Assembly: GCA_051006995.1 (NCBI GenBank)
Contig: JBPCSQ010000009.1
Location: 58,688 to 122,687, forward strand
Length of the DNA: 64,000 nucleotides
From: JAIQGF01 sp051006995
GTDB taxonomy: Bacteria; Acidobacteriota; Terriglobia; Terriglobales; Acidobacteriaceae
Reading direction: 5' to 3'
Part shown: positions 52,324 to 60,755 of the stretch, piece by piece
How the letters are laid out: every line of letters begins with the position of its first letter
Position numbering within the stretch: the stretch's first letter is position 1
Translations under genes and position numbers: made by a program
Notes under the pieces: generated by a model
What the model saw: only the letters and a program-made list of their open reading frames with translations
What the model was told of the DNA's origin: nothing
Database searches by the model: none

Positions 52324-52830
52324 TTACACCGGGCGGCGTGCCGCCGATTTTCGGCGGCAGGCTTCGCAGACACCGTAGATCTGGAAGGTGTGGCGGGTGG
52401 TCATGTAGTGGTGCTTGCGGCCGATCTCCTGCTCCAGCTTGCTGACCTCGGGAGAGAAAAACTCGACCGAACCGCCGCATTCGGTGCAGACCATGTGATG
52501 GTGGTTGCGGCGGTTGTACTGGTGCTCGTAGCGGGTGATGCCGTCGTGGAAGGCGACTTCGCTTGCCAGGCCACACTCGGCCAGCAGCTTGAGCGTGCGA
52601 TACACGGTAGTGGCGCCGATGTGCGGATCTTTCTTGCGCACCAGCCGGTACAGTTCCTCGGTCGAGAGGTGCTCGCGGGTGTCGAGGAACGTTCGCAGGA
52701 TGGTATCGCGCTGGTCGGTGTGCTTGAGGCCGACCTTTTTCAAGTGCTGGTGAAAGATGCCTTCGGCCTCGCGGACGTTCTCCGCCGAAATGGAAGGCTG
52801 GTCGTCAACGCGTTTTTGCAGCGTAGTCAA
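52324..52830 (-). CDS. Fur-family metal-responsive regulator
   Basis: Dimeric Fe/Zn/peroxide-sensing repressor, about 168 residues. The winged helix is LKKVGLKHTDQRDTILRTFLDT to TTVYRTLKLLAECG. Metal sites include HHHMVCTECG and a second pair CEAC near the C-terminus (structural zinc). The TTG at 52830 is chosen since no ATG exists upstream in frame and a -10 (TATCCT on the minus strand, 52867-52862) lies just ahead. Fur, PerR or Zur role cannot be fixed. It is divergent from the acylase gene and may control it. Confidence 0.85.
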   Translation of the reverse strand: MTTLQKRVDDQPSISAENVREAEGIFHQHLKKVGLKHTDQRDTILRTFLDTREHLSTEELYRLVRKKDPHIGATTVYRTLKLLAECGLASEVAFHDGITRYEHQYNRRNHHHMVCTECGGSVEFFSPEVSKLEQEIGRKHHYMTTRHTFQIYGVCEACRRKSAARRPV

Positions 52831-52861
52831 GGCAGCGGGCGCTAGAAAGCCGCGCCAAATC

Positions 52862-52867
52862 AGGATA
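52862..52867 (-). promoter_or_regulatory. -10 box of the Fur gene
   Basis: On the minus strand TGGTATCCT is an extended -10 (TGG + TATCCT). The transcript would start near 52855, about 25 bases before the TTG start. Confidence 0.4.
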
Positions 52868-52912
52868 CCACTGCCGCCTAGCCGGCAATTGTTCGATCCA
52901 CCACAGTCTGCA

Positions 52913-52918
52913 TACAAT
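52913..52918 (+). promoter_or_regulatory. -10 box of the acylase gene
   Basis: GCATACAAT has TACAAT at 52913-52918; a TTGTTC at about 52889 could be -35. The box ends seven bases before the ATG, overlapping the GGAGG. Confidence 0.4.
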
Positions 52919-52925
52919 CGGAGGA

Positions 52926-55373
52926 ATGGCTACTCCAACCCTGGCGCCGGAAAGGCGTCGAGCTGCGCGTCTGCTGCTGAGAATTGTCCTGGGACTGCTC
53001 GCCGTGGTGCTACTCGCGGCAGGCGGGGGCATCTGGCTGTTTCTGCACACCACCGACGCGGCCCTGCCGCAGCTGGACGGCAGCGTACATGTGGACGGGC
53101 TCTCGGCGCCGGTCACGGTCATTCGCGATTCTCACGGTGTGCCCCACATCACGGCCGCCACCATGGCTGACCTGCTATTTGCGCAGGGCTACGTCACCGC
53201 GCAGGACCGCCTGTGGCAGATGGACATGACCCGGCGCTTCACCGCCGGAGAGTTGGCGGAAGTGCTAGGGGCGCGGTACGTAAAGTCTGACCGCATGCAG
53301 CGCACGCTGGGCATGCGCCAGGCGGCGCAGCGCGCGGCGGCGGTGATGGCGCCTGAAGACCGCACGCTGCTCGATGCCTACGCCCGTGGAGTGAACGCCT
53401 TCATGGAATCCCACCCCGCTTCCCTGCCCATCGAATTCCGGCTGCTGGGGTATGCGCCGCGGCCGTGGACGGCGGAGGATTCGCTGCTCATTGGCGCCAT
53501 GTTCAACGAGATGCTCAACCTGTATTACGTCACCGACGAACTGGCGCGGGAAAAAGTGACAACGCGCCTGCCGCCGGAGCTGGCGGCCGATCTCTTCCCG
53601 AACATCTCCTGGCGCGACCATCCGCCGCGGCAGACCGAGCCGCCTTTTGAGCCGCCGGCGAAAGAGTCTCAGTCGGAGGAGAGCCGCAACTGCGCGCCGG
53701 ATCGGAACAGCAGCGAGCCCACCGCGCTGGAGATCGGCGAGCAACTGGTTGCCGGCTCCAACAATTGGGTGGTTTCAGGAGCGCACACGGTTTCGGGCGA
53801 GCCTCTGCTGTCGAATGATATGCACTTGCAGCACCACATTCCGAACGTCTGGTACGAGGTGCACCTGACGGCGGGGGATTTCGACGTCGCTGGCGTGAAC
53901 TCGCCCGGGCTGCCGCTGGTGCAGGCCGGTCATAACCGGCGCATCGCCTGGGGCTTCACCAACATTGGTCCGGCCGTCACCGACCTGTACGTCGAGAACT
54001 TCAATTCTGCCGGCCAATACGAAACTCCGCAGGGTTGGCAAGCGCCTGAGCGCAGGCACGAAGTCATTCACGTCCACCGGCAGCCTGACGAAAGTTTCGA
54101 TGTGCTGCTAACGCGCCACGGGCCCATCCTGAGCGACGTTCTTGCCGGCGAGACGCGCAAGCTTTCCCTGAAATGGACGCTGTATGATCCGCGCGAGCTC
54201 TCGTCCACCGTGCAGTTCTTCCGGCAGGTTGCGGTGGCGCAAAACTGGGAGGAATTTCGTCGAGCCGCCGCGGAGTTCGGCGGACCCGGGCAGAACATCG
54301 TCTATGCCGATGTGGACGGCCACATCGGCTATCAGGCCACTGGCTGGATTCCGCAGCGCGCTGCCGGCGACGCGACCAAGCCGGTTCCGGGAAATGTCGA
54401 CACGTACGAATGGACGGGCTACCTGCCGTTCGAGAAGATGCCGAGCGTCTTCGATCCGCAGTCGGGCGTGATCGCCACCGCTAACGGCCGGGTGACACCA
54501 GACGGATACCCGTACTTCATCACCTCCGAATGGATGCCGCCCTATCGCCAGGAACGCATTTACCGCGTGCTGCAGTCGGGGAAAAAGTTTTCGCCCTCGG
54601 ACATGCTGGCGCTACAAACCGACATTGACTCCGACGTGGACCGCTATTTCGCGCAGCGGTTCGCCTACTCTGTGGATCATGCGAAGGCGGCATCGGCTCG
54701 AGCCAAAGCGGCCGCCGAGATCCTGCGCCAGTGGGACGGTCGCGTGCGCGCTGATTCGGCGGCGCCCACCATCGTGTCGCGCTCGCGGCGACGCCTGATG
54801 GCTTTGCTGCTGGAACCGTATCTGGGCCGCGGCGACGAGAAATCGAATTCTACGACCGGCTGGCGGCAATATTCCTGGCACAGTTCCGACGTGTGGCTGG
54901 AAAATCTGCTCTCGCGGCAGCCAGCGCGCTGGCTGCCGAAGGAATTCAAAACCTGGGACGATCTGCTGGTCGCCGCGGTGGAAACAGCGGTCGCCGAGAA
55001 AGACGCGCCGAACGACGTTTCACGATGGACGTGGAGCAGTGTGGCGCCGCTTTACATCCAGCATCCCATTTTCGGGGGCGTCCCGATGCTGCGCCGCTGG
55101 ACCGGTCCCGGCTGGCAGCCGCAATCGGGCGACGGCACGACCGTCAAGCAGGTGGGGAGAGATTTTGGTCCGTCGGAACGTATGACCGTGGATTTTTCTG
55201 ATCTGGACGCGTCCACGCTGAACATTGTCACCGGCCAATCCGGCAATTTTCGCAGTCCCTATTACATGGACCAGTGGCCGGCGTGGTATGGGGGAACAAC
55301 GTTCCGGCTTCCCTTCTCGCCGGATGCCGTGGAGAAGGCGCGCGCGCACCGCTTGACGCTGAGTTCGCAGTAG
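52926..55373 (+). CDS. Penicillin acylase family protein (N-terminal nucleophile amidase)
   Basis: Exported or membrane-anchored Ntn hydrolase of 815 residues. CGGAGGA precedes the ATG. A single N-terminal membrane helix (LLLRIVLGLLAVVLLAAGGG) acts as anchor. The alpha subunit runs to about 277; the autocleavage site is before Ser278 in AGSNNWVVSG, the beta-chain nucleophile. The acylase signature LSNDMHLQHHIPNVWYEVHL follows. Substrates in this family include N-acyl-homoserine lactones, penicillins and acyl-peptides; no choice can be made here. Its stop touches the convergent YVTN gene's stop. Confidence 0.92.
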   Translation: MATPTLAPERRRAARLLLRIVLGLLAVVLLAAGGGIWLFLHTTDAALPQLDGSVHVDGLSAPVTVIRDSHGVPHITAATMADLLFAQGYVTAQDRLWQMDMTRRFTAGELAEVLGARYVKSDRMQRTLGMRQAAQRAAAVMAPEDRTLLDAYARGVNAFMESHPASLPIEFRLLGYAPRPWTAEDSLLIGAMFNEMLNLYYVTDELAREKVTTRLPPELAADLFPNISWRDHPPRQTEPPFEPPAKESQSEESRNCAPDRNSSEPTALEIGEQLVAGSNNWVVSGAHTVSGEPLLSNDMHLQHHIPNVWYEVHLTAGDFDVAGVNSPGLPLVQAGHNRRIAWGFTNIGPAVTDLYVENFNSAGQYETPQGWQAPERRHEVIHVHRQPDESFDVLLTRHGPILSDVLAGETRKLSLKWTLYDPRELSSTVQFFRQVAVAQNWEEFRRAAAEFGGPGQNIVYADVDGHIGYQATGWIPQRAAGDATKPVPGNVDTYEWTGYLPFEKMPSVFDPQSGVIATANGRVTPDGYPYFITSEWMPPYRQERIYRVLQSGKKFSPSDMLALQTDIDSDVDRYFAQRFAYSVDHAKAASARAKAAAEILRQWDGRVRADSAAPTIVSRSRRRLMALLLEPYLGRGDEKSNSTTGWRQYSWHSSDVWLENLLSRQPARWLPKEFKTWDDLLVAAVETAVAEKDAPNDVSRWTWSSVAPLYIQHPIFGGVPMLRRWTGPGWQPQSGDGTTVKQVGRDFGPSERMTVDFSDLDASTLNIVTGQSGNFRSPYYMDQWPAWYGGTTFRLPFSPDAVEKARAHRLTLSSQ

Positions 55374-56615
55374 CTACGGATCGACCTGCAGCACGCCGTA
55401 CGCCTTGCCGACAATGTCAAACTGGGTAGCTTGCGGCGCATTGGTGGTCGTGTCGTAGATGACCAGTTCGCCGCTCTGCACAACGTAGACGGCATTGCGG
55501 CCGGAGATCGGCTGCACGCTGGTGACATCGCCCGTGTTGGACGCCGTCGACGGGATAACGGCCGACCCCGCGGTAGCGTCGAAGATGGAAAGGCAGCCGA
55601 CGCCGGCCGTGCAACTCCGCGCTCCGATAAAGAGCTTGTTATTGGAAGCTAGCGCCATCAGTTGATGGAAGCCGTCGCCAATGACCACTCCCGACTTGGT
55701 CACCGCCAGAGTTCCGGTGTCCACCACGTCCAGTCGCCCACCGGCAGCGCTGGTGCCGGCGACGTACAGCGCGGTGCCGTTCAGAAAGCCGACGGTTGCC
55801 GCCGACACTGGAATGGTATTGGTGACAGTATTGGTCGCCATGTTCAGCACGGCAATACTGGCCGTCGTGCCGCCACATTCCGGCCCGCAATTCAGGATGT
55901 AGGCTTTGCTGTCGTCGCTGCTGAACACCGCGTTAGTAGGGCGATCGAAACCGCTCAGCGTGGTAACGGCGCTGGTGGAAGGAATCACCACGTACAGATT
56001 GTTGGTATCGTTGGCGAAGGCCAGCACCGTCTTGCCATCATGGCTCAGCGCCAGCCGACGCGCGCCCGGCACCGGAATGGCAGGACCAACGATAGGCGTC
56101 ACCATGTCCATCGGCTGCACCGTGCCACTAGGCTGGCCGCTGACGCTTGCCGTGGGTATGGCAATGTATACCGACTTGCTGTCGCTCGCAGTAACAATGC
56201 TTTCCGTGGGACCCGCAAGCTGCAGCGCGGTGTTCTCAAATTCCTGGGAGTTGTTGATCGCGTCCACCTGATTGCGCCCCGCGTCGAACACGACCGTAAA
56301 TTTCTTGTCCGGGGTGAGCACCATGAAAGTAGGGTTCAGGCCGATGGACATGACGTTCACCAGCGAGTTGCTGGCGGCGCCGGTCGTAGTGAACGTGAGA
56401 AGCGTCTTCATGGTGTCGTTGGAGGCATCAATGATGTCAACTTGTCCCAGGAACTGATTGGTAAGGAAGACGCGTTTCTGAATGCCGCTGACCTGGCCGC
56501 TGGCATTGGAGGTGGTGGGAGTCGTCGTTGTCGTGTTGCTCGAGCCGTAATTATTTCCGCAGGAAGTCAGCAGACTCGCAGCAGCGAATACGGTCAGAAT
56601 GAGTGCTTGCTTCAA
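55374..56615 (-). CDS. YVTN-family beta-propeller lipoprotein
   Basis: Predicted lipoprotein of 413 residues. The signal ends in ASLLTSC, followed by a Thr-rich linker. The rest is a six- or seven-bladed YVTN/NHL-like propeller: KRVFLTNQFLGQVDIIDASN, SKSVYIAIPT, RRLALSHDGKTVLAFAND, FLNGTALYVAGTSA. Probably outer-membrane or periplasmic surface protein. Its stop codon (55374-55376) abuts that of the acylase (55371-55373), so the convergent transcripts must overlap or end inside each other's genes. Confidence 0.82.
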   Translation of the reverse strand: MKQALILTVFAAASLLTSCGNNYGSSNTTTTTPTTSNASGQVSGIQKRVFLTNQFLGQVDIIDASNDTMKTLLTFTTTGAASNSLVNVMSIGLNPTFMVLTPDKKFTVVFDAGRNQVDAINNSQEFENTALQLAGPTESIVTASDSKSVYIAIPTASVSGQPSGTVQPMDMVTPIVGPAIPVPGARRLALSHDGKTVLAFANDTNNLYVVIPSTSAVTTLSGFDRPTNAVFSSDDSKAYILNCGPECGGTTASIAVLNMATNTVTNTIPVSAATVGFLNGTALYVAGTSAAGGRLDVVDTGTLAVTKSGVVIGDGFHQLMALASNNKLFIGARSCTAGVGCLSIFDATAGSAVIPSTASNTGDVTSVQPISGRNAVYVVQSGELVIYDTTTNAPQATQFDIVGKAYGVLQVDP

Positions 56616-56757
56616 ACCCTCGGGCTCCCCGCTTCTTCGGTAGGATCAAGGTGTGGAAAAAGGGATTATAGCAAAGCAGCGCGCGGCGCTTGCGCGCAGC
56701 TTCCCTTCATCCCTACGATCATAGTAGATTGCTTAAAGACTCCTGGATCCTCTGCGC

Positions 56758-58617
56758 ATGGCCATAGACCTTGTATCCCGCCTGAAACGCGAACCGCTGC
56801 TTTGTGATGGAGCAATGGGCACGCTGCTGTATGCCAAGGGTGTCTTCATCAATCGTTGTTACGACGAATTGAATCTCGCCATGCCCGACATGATTCGCGA
56901 GATTCACCACGACTACTTCCAGGCGGGCGCCGACATCACCGAAACCAACACCTTCGGCGCCAACTCCTTCCGCCTGGCGCGGCACGGCTGCGCCGAGAAG
57001 ACCAAGCAAATCAATATCGCCGGCGCCAAGCTGGCGCGCGAGGCCGCGAAGCCATTCGGCGGACTGGTGGCAGGTTCCGTCGGGCCGCTCGGCGTGCGTA
57101 TCGAACCGCTGGGCAAAACGGCGCGCGACGAAGCGCATGCTGCCTTCGTCGAACAAATTGCGGCGCTGCTGGAAGGCGGAGTGGACCTTATCATCCTGGA
57201 GACTTTTGGCTATCTCGACGAGTTGCGGCAGGCGTTGCGCGCGGCGCGCGAGGTCAGCCCCGACATGCCGGTGGTTGCGCAAGTCACCATTGACGAAGAC
57301 GGCAATTGTCTGGACGGAGCAAGCGCGGAGACCTTCGGCGCCAAGCTGGCGGATTGGGGCGCGGACGTGATCGGCTGCAATTGCAGCGTCGGACCGGGCG
57401 CCATGCTGAGCGCGATGGAGCGGGTGCGCCTGGTGACGAATGGCATTCCGCTTTCCGCGCAGCCCAATGCCGGCATGCCGCGCGCGGTTGAAGGACGCAA
57501 CATCTATCTTTGCTCGCCCGAGTACATGGCCAACTACGTTCCGCAATACATCGCCGCGGGAGTGCGGTTGATCGGCGGATGTTGCGGCACCACGCCGGAA
57601 CACATTAAGTTCATGCGCTCCTTCATGCGTGCCGACACTGCCAAGGCAGTGCAATCCGCGGTGGTGGTGAAGAAGCCCGAGGTGGTAACGGCGGCGGTAA
57701 TCCCGCTGGAGAAGCGCTCCCGGCTGGGCGCCAGGATTGCCAAGCGCGAGTTTGTGACCATGATCGAAGTTGTGCCTCCGCGCGGCACACAGGCCAGCAA
57801 GGAGCTCGACGCCGCGAAGTTCCTGAAATCGGTGGGCATTGACGGGATCAACATCCCCGACAGCCCGCGAGCTTCGGCGCGCATGAGCAACCAGGCCCTG
57901 GCCACGCTGGTCCAGCAGCAGGTCGGCGTCGAAGCCATCCTGCACTACACCTGCCGCGACCGCAACGTGCTCGGCATCCAGTCGGACCTGCTCGGCGCCG
58001 AGGCGCTGGGAATTCGGAACTTGATCTGCATCACCGGCGACCCGCCGAAGATGGGCAACTATCCGGACGCAACCGCGGTCTTCGATGTAGATTCCATCGG
58101 GCTGGTGAACATCGTCTCCAATCTCAACAAGGGCGTGGATCTGGGCGGCAATCCGATTGGCGCACCCACCGGGTTCGTGATCGGCATCGGCGCCAATCCA
58201 GGCCTGGCCAATATCGAAGAAGAGGTCCGCCGCTTCGAGTACAAAGTGGAAGCCGGAGCCGACTACGCCGTCACCCAGCCGGTGTTTGACCTCAAGCTGC
58301 TGGAGAACTTCGTGCGCCGGACTGAGCACTGCCGAATTCCGATCATCGCCGGTATCTGGCCGCTGATATCGGTGCGCAACGCCGAGTTCATGCAGAGCGA
58401 GCTTGGGGTGGCCGTCCCCAAAGAGATCATGGACCGCATGGGCCGGGCGGCGACGGCCGAAGCCGCGCGGGTGGAGGGCATCGCCATCGCCCGTGAGATG
58501 CTGATCGCGGTCCGCGCCATGGTCAGCGGGGTGCAGATCAGCGCTCCTCTGGGCCGCTACACCGCCGCCGTGGACGTGCTCGAAGCGCTGGGTTCGCGCG
58601 GCACCGCCACCGCATAA
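56758..58617 (+). CDS. Bifunctional homocysteine S-methyltransferase / methylenetetrahydrofolate reductase
   Basis: Fusion of 619 residues comparable to Bacillus YitJ. Residues 1 to about 290 form a zinc-dependent homocysteine S-methyltransferase barrel (LLCDGAMGTLLYAKG; Zn ligands Cys207 in GCNCS, Cys275 and Cys276 in GGCCGTTP). Residues about 320-600 form a MetF-type FAD-binding MTHFR (MIEVVPPRGTQASKEL, HYTCRDRNV, AGADYAVTQPVFDL). It makes 5-methyl-THF and can transfer methyl groups to homocysteine for methionine synthesis. No S-box riboswitch is seen upstream. Weak ribosome site. Confidence 0.92.
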   Translation: MAIDLVSRLKREPLLCDGAMGTLLYAKGVFINRCYDELNLAMPDMIREIHHDYFQAGADITETNTFGANSFRLARHGCAEKTKQINIAGAKLAREAAKPFGGLVAGSVGPLGVRIEPLGKTARDEAHAAFVEQIAALLEGGVDLIILETFGYLDELRQALRAAREVSPDMPVVAQVTIDEDGNCLDGASAETFGAKLADWGADVIGCNCSVGPGAMLSAMERVRLVTNGIPLSAQPNAGMPRAVEGRNIYLCSPEYMANYVPQYIAAGVRLIGGCCGTTPEHIKFMRSFMRADTAKAVQSAVVVKKPEVVTAAVIPLEKRSRLGARIAKREFVTMIEVVPPRGTQASKELDAAKFLKSVGIDGINIPDSPRASARMSNQALATLVQQQVGVEAILHYTCRDRNVLGIQSDLLGAEALGIRNLICITGDPPKMGNYPDATAVFDVDSIGLVNIVSNLNKGVDLGGNPIGAPTGFVIGIGANPGLANIEEEVRRFEYKVEAGADYAVTQPVFDLKLLENFVRRTEHCRIPIIAGIWPLISVRNAEFMQSELGVAVPKEIMDRMGRAATAEAARVEGIAIAREMLIAVRAMVSGVQISAPLGRYTAAVDVLEALGSRGTATA

Positions 58618-58713
58618 GGGTCGGATTATCCCCAAAAGGACAAGCGCCGATATCGGCCTTTCGAGCGCCTTTGTGTGACGAAATTTCCGCCTTCGGTTCG
58701 TCCGAATTTGGAC

Positions 58714-58719
58714 TAAAAT
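58714..58719 (+). promoter_or_regulatory. -10 box upstream of xseB
   Basis: ACTAAAAT (TAAAAT at 58714-58719) is followed by AGAGG and the TTG start. A TTTGGAC stretch about 10 bases before lies too close for a -35, so it is a weak call. Confidence 0.3.
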
Positions 58720-58736
58720 TCCCCTAGAGGACGACC

Positions 58737-58970
58737 TTGCCGAAGTTCGAAGATTGCCTTCAGCGCCTGGAAAAAATCGTGGACGAGTTGGAAAAGGGGA
58801 ACGTGCCCCTGGAACAGGCGGTGAAGCTCTTTGAAGAAGGCGTGCAGCTCTCCAATTCCTGCCGAAAGGAACTGGAAGCGGCCGAAGGCAAGGTGGAAAT
58901 TCTGCTCAAGCAAAACGGGAAGCCTGAACCGTTCGAGCCCTCGGCGGAGCGGGCCGAGGCCAACAGCTAG
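58737..58970 (+). CDS. xseB: Exodeoxyribonuclease VII small subunit
   Basis: Small subunit (77 residues) of exonuclease VII, which degrades single-stranded DNA. It starts with TTG, seven bases after AGAGG. FEDCLQRLEKIVDELEKGNVPLEQAVKLFEEG is the family signature of the helical hairpin that binds XseA. The C-terminal tail is acidic. xseA is not adjacent. A receiver-like gene follows after about 45 bases. Confidence 0.92.
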   Translation: MPKFEDCLQRLEKIVDELEKGNVPLEQAVKLFEEGVQLSNSCRKELEAAEGKVEILLKQNGKPEPFEPSAERAEANS

Positions 58971-59016
58971 AACCGCGAGCGCCACTTCGATTCCAGCAGG
59001 AAAAGGAGGCCCAGCC

Positions 59017-59391
59017 ATGCAGCGCCTCAATGTGGTCGTCGCCAGCAGTGATCCGAGTTCGGCAGCCAGACTCGCCGCCTCGCTCCATTCTCACTTCCGT
59101 TCCGTCGCCGTAGCGCGCTCCCTGGAGGAAGTGCGCCGCGCCATCCCCAAGCACCGCGCCCAGCTCGCCATCGTGGACCTGGAACTGGCGGACTTGAACG
59201 ACATTCATGAACTGGTCAGCGAGTTCGGACAGACATCGGTGGTGGCCACGCACCGCATTCCCGACGAGGAGATGTGGGCGTTGGCGCTGGCCGCTGGCGC
59301 CATTGATTGTTGCCAGAACGCCGACGCGGCCGGCATCGTGCAGGCGGTGAGCCGCAACCTGCATATGGCGCAGTCGAACGCGGCGGCGTAA
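59017..59391 (+). CDS. Single-domain response-regulator-like protein
   Basis: Predicted 124-residue receiver-like protein. AAAGGAGGCCC before the ATG at 59017 fixes the start. LNVVVASSDPSS gives beta-1 with an acidic pocket reduced to one Asp (Asp12). AQLAIVDLEL places Asp54 at the phosphoacceptor site. VVATHRIPDEEM replaces the T/S loop, and the conserved Lys near the end is missing. There is no output domain. Probably a pseudo-receiver or atypical regulator. It follows xseB closely and may be co-transcribed. Confidence 0.75.
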   Translation: MQRLNVVVASSDPSSAARLAASLHSHFRSVAVARSLEEVRRAIPKHRAQLAIVDLELADLNDIHELVSEFGQTSVVATHRIPDEEMWALALAAGAIDCCQNADAAGIVQAVSRNLHMAQSNAAA

Positions 59392-59411
59392 TCATCGTCG
59401 TCGCGGGGCAC

Positions 59412-59438
59412 AGCCCGGTGAGCGCCGGGCTTTTTTAT
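59412..59438 (+). terminator. Terminator after the receiver-like gene
   Basis: AGCCCGG-TGAGCG-CCGGGCT then TTTTTATT. Clean stem and T-run. Confidence 0.88.
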
Positions 59439-59445
59439 TGCTCGA

Positions 59446-59513
59446 ATGAAAAATTCAGAATGCAGAATGGCCTTTGGGCAGATGGTGGTCATTCTGCCTT
59501 CTGAATTCTTCAT
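59446..59513. repeat. Heptamer inverted repeat between convergent genes
   Basis: Arm 59446-59469 (units of type GAATGCA) and arm 59490-59513 are complementary at 22 of 24 positions with a 20-base loop. The word resembles that at 18217-18305, which also lies behind a GC-rich terminator between convergent genes. Confidence 0.8.
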
Positions 59514-59540
59514 GGTGCATGATCGAACCGTAGATCCAGC

Positions 59541-60662
59541 TCAGCTTGCGAGCCGATGCTGCGCCCGCCGCGGGACCCGTACCTGTTCCAACGTGCACTG
59601 GCGTGGCGACTTGTCAGGACGCCAGCGCAGAAACTTCGTTCCGTGGCGGAACCGGCCCTGCGAGAAATAATCGTAAGCGACTTCGCAGACGAGTTTCGGC
59701 TTCAACCGTTCCCATTCGCCGCTGCGCTCCGTGCTCCAACGGCTGGGACCGCCGGGCGCGCGTCCGGTGAAGCCGCTGCCGCCGCGCAAGGGCTCCAGGA
59801 TCTTTTTCAATTCTTTGCGTTGTTCGGCGGTGAAGCTGGAGGAAAAGCCGATGTGATCCAGCTGCCCCTGCTCGTTGTACAGCCCTAACAGCAGAGACCC
59901 GACCGCGCCGCCGTTGCTGGCCCAGCGAAAGCCGCCGACCACGCAGTCTGCGGTACGAATCTTTTTCACCTTGACCATGGCCGTGCGTTCGCCCGAGGCG
60001 TAGGACGCGTCGGCGCGTTTGGCGATGACGCCGTCGAAGCCGCTGCCGGCCAACTCCTTCATCCAGCGCTCGGCTTGGCGATGGTCCTGATTTGCAGGTG
60101 AAAGGCGAATCGAATCATTGTGCTTCGCAGCCTGCTTAAAGAAACGCTCGAGCTCCCGCCGGCGTTCCTGGAGAGGCCGATCAACCACCGCTTCGCCGCG
60201 GTCATTCACCAGCATGTCGAAGGCGAGATAAGAGGCTGGCGACTCCTTCGCCAGCCTGCGGATGCGGCTCTCGGCGGGATGAATACGCAGCAACAGGTCA
60301 TCGAAGGAGGGCTGTTCGTCCACGAGGATCACGATCTCGCCATCGAGCACGAACTCGCGCGCGCTCAGCTTGCGGAACGCCTCCACCAGTTCCGGGAAGT
60401 AGCGGCCCAGCGGTTGTCCGCTCTTCGATTGAAGCAACACTTCATCATTTCGGCGGAACACCAGGCAGCGAAAGCCATCCCACTTGGGTTCGTAAATCCA
60501 GCCGGGCCCGCCGGGAATTTCCTTTACGGACTTGGCCTCCATGGGCGGGAACGGAGGCTGGATTGGCAAATCGATGCGCGGGAAACTCTGGCGGAGTTTC
60601 TCGGCTGCGACAGCTCCCTCGACGACTCGATCGGTTCTTTTCTTTCGCGATGTGCCGGCCAT
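59541..60662 (-). CDS. ATP-dependent DNA ligase, stand-alone LigD-type ligase
   Basis: DNA ligase of 373 residues. The adenylation motif EPKWDGFR with Lys60 is clear, followed by FVLDGEIVI (motif III), SYLAFDML, and GVIAKRADASY (motif IV with the second lysines). VKVKKIRTADCVVGG starts the OB-fold; the C-terminal part has FRHGTKFLRWRPDK. This is the ligase module of LigD without polymerase or phosphoesterase. No Ku gene is nearby, so either the repair complex is encoded elsewhere or this is a LigC-like accessory ligase. Confidence 0.92.
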   Translation of the reverse strand: MAGTSRKKRTDRVVEGAVAAEKLRQSFPRIDLPIQPPFPPMEAKSVKEIPGGPGWIYEPKWDGFRCLVFRRNDEVLLQSKSGQPLGRYFPELVEAFRKLSAREFVLDGEIVILVDEQPSFDDLLLRIHPAESRIRRLAKESPASYLAFDMLVNDRGEAVVDRPLQERRRELERFFKQAAKHNDSIRLSPANQDHRQAERWMKELAGSGFDGVIAKRADASYASGERTAMVKVKKIRTADCVVGGFRWASNGGAVGSLLLGLYNEQGQLDHIGFSSSFTAEQRKELKKILEPLRGGSGFTGRAPGGPSRWSTERSGEWERLKPKLVCEVAYDYFSQGRFRHGTKFLRWRPDKSPRQCTLEQVRVPRRAQHRLAS

Positions 60663-60755
60663 ATGGAAGTGGGATGCCGGATGGGTTCTTCTCGCCAGAC
60701 CTGGATGGGAGTTCTTTGAGGACCGGGGTTCACGCTGATCCGTGCCGGGGTAGGC

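Noticed and set aside
56616..56757. SAM-type (S-box) riboswitch before the homocysteine methyltransferase/MTHFR gene
   Set aside because: Only about 140 bases, with none of the conserved core motifs; a GC hairpin is present but is not a known riboswitch.
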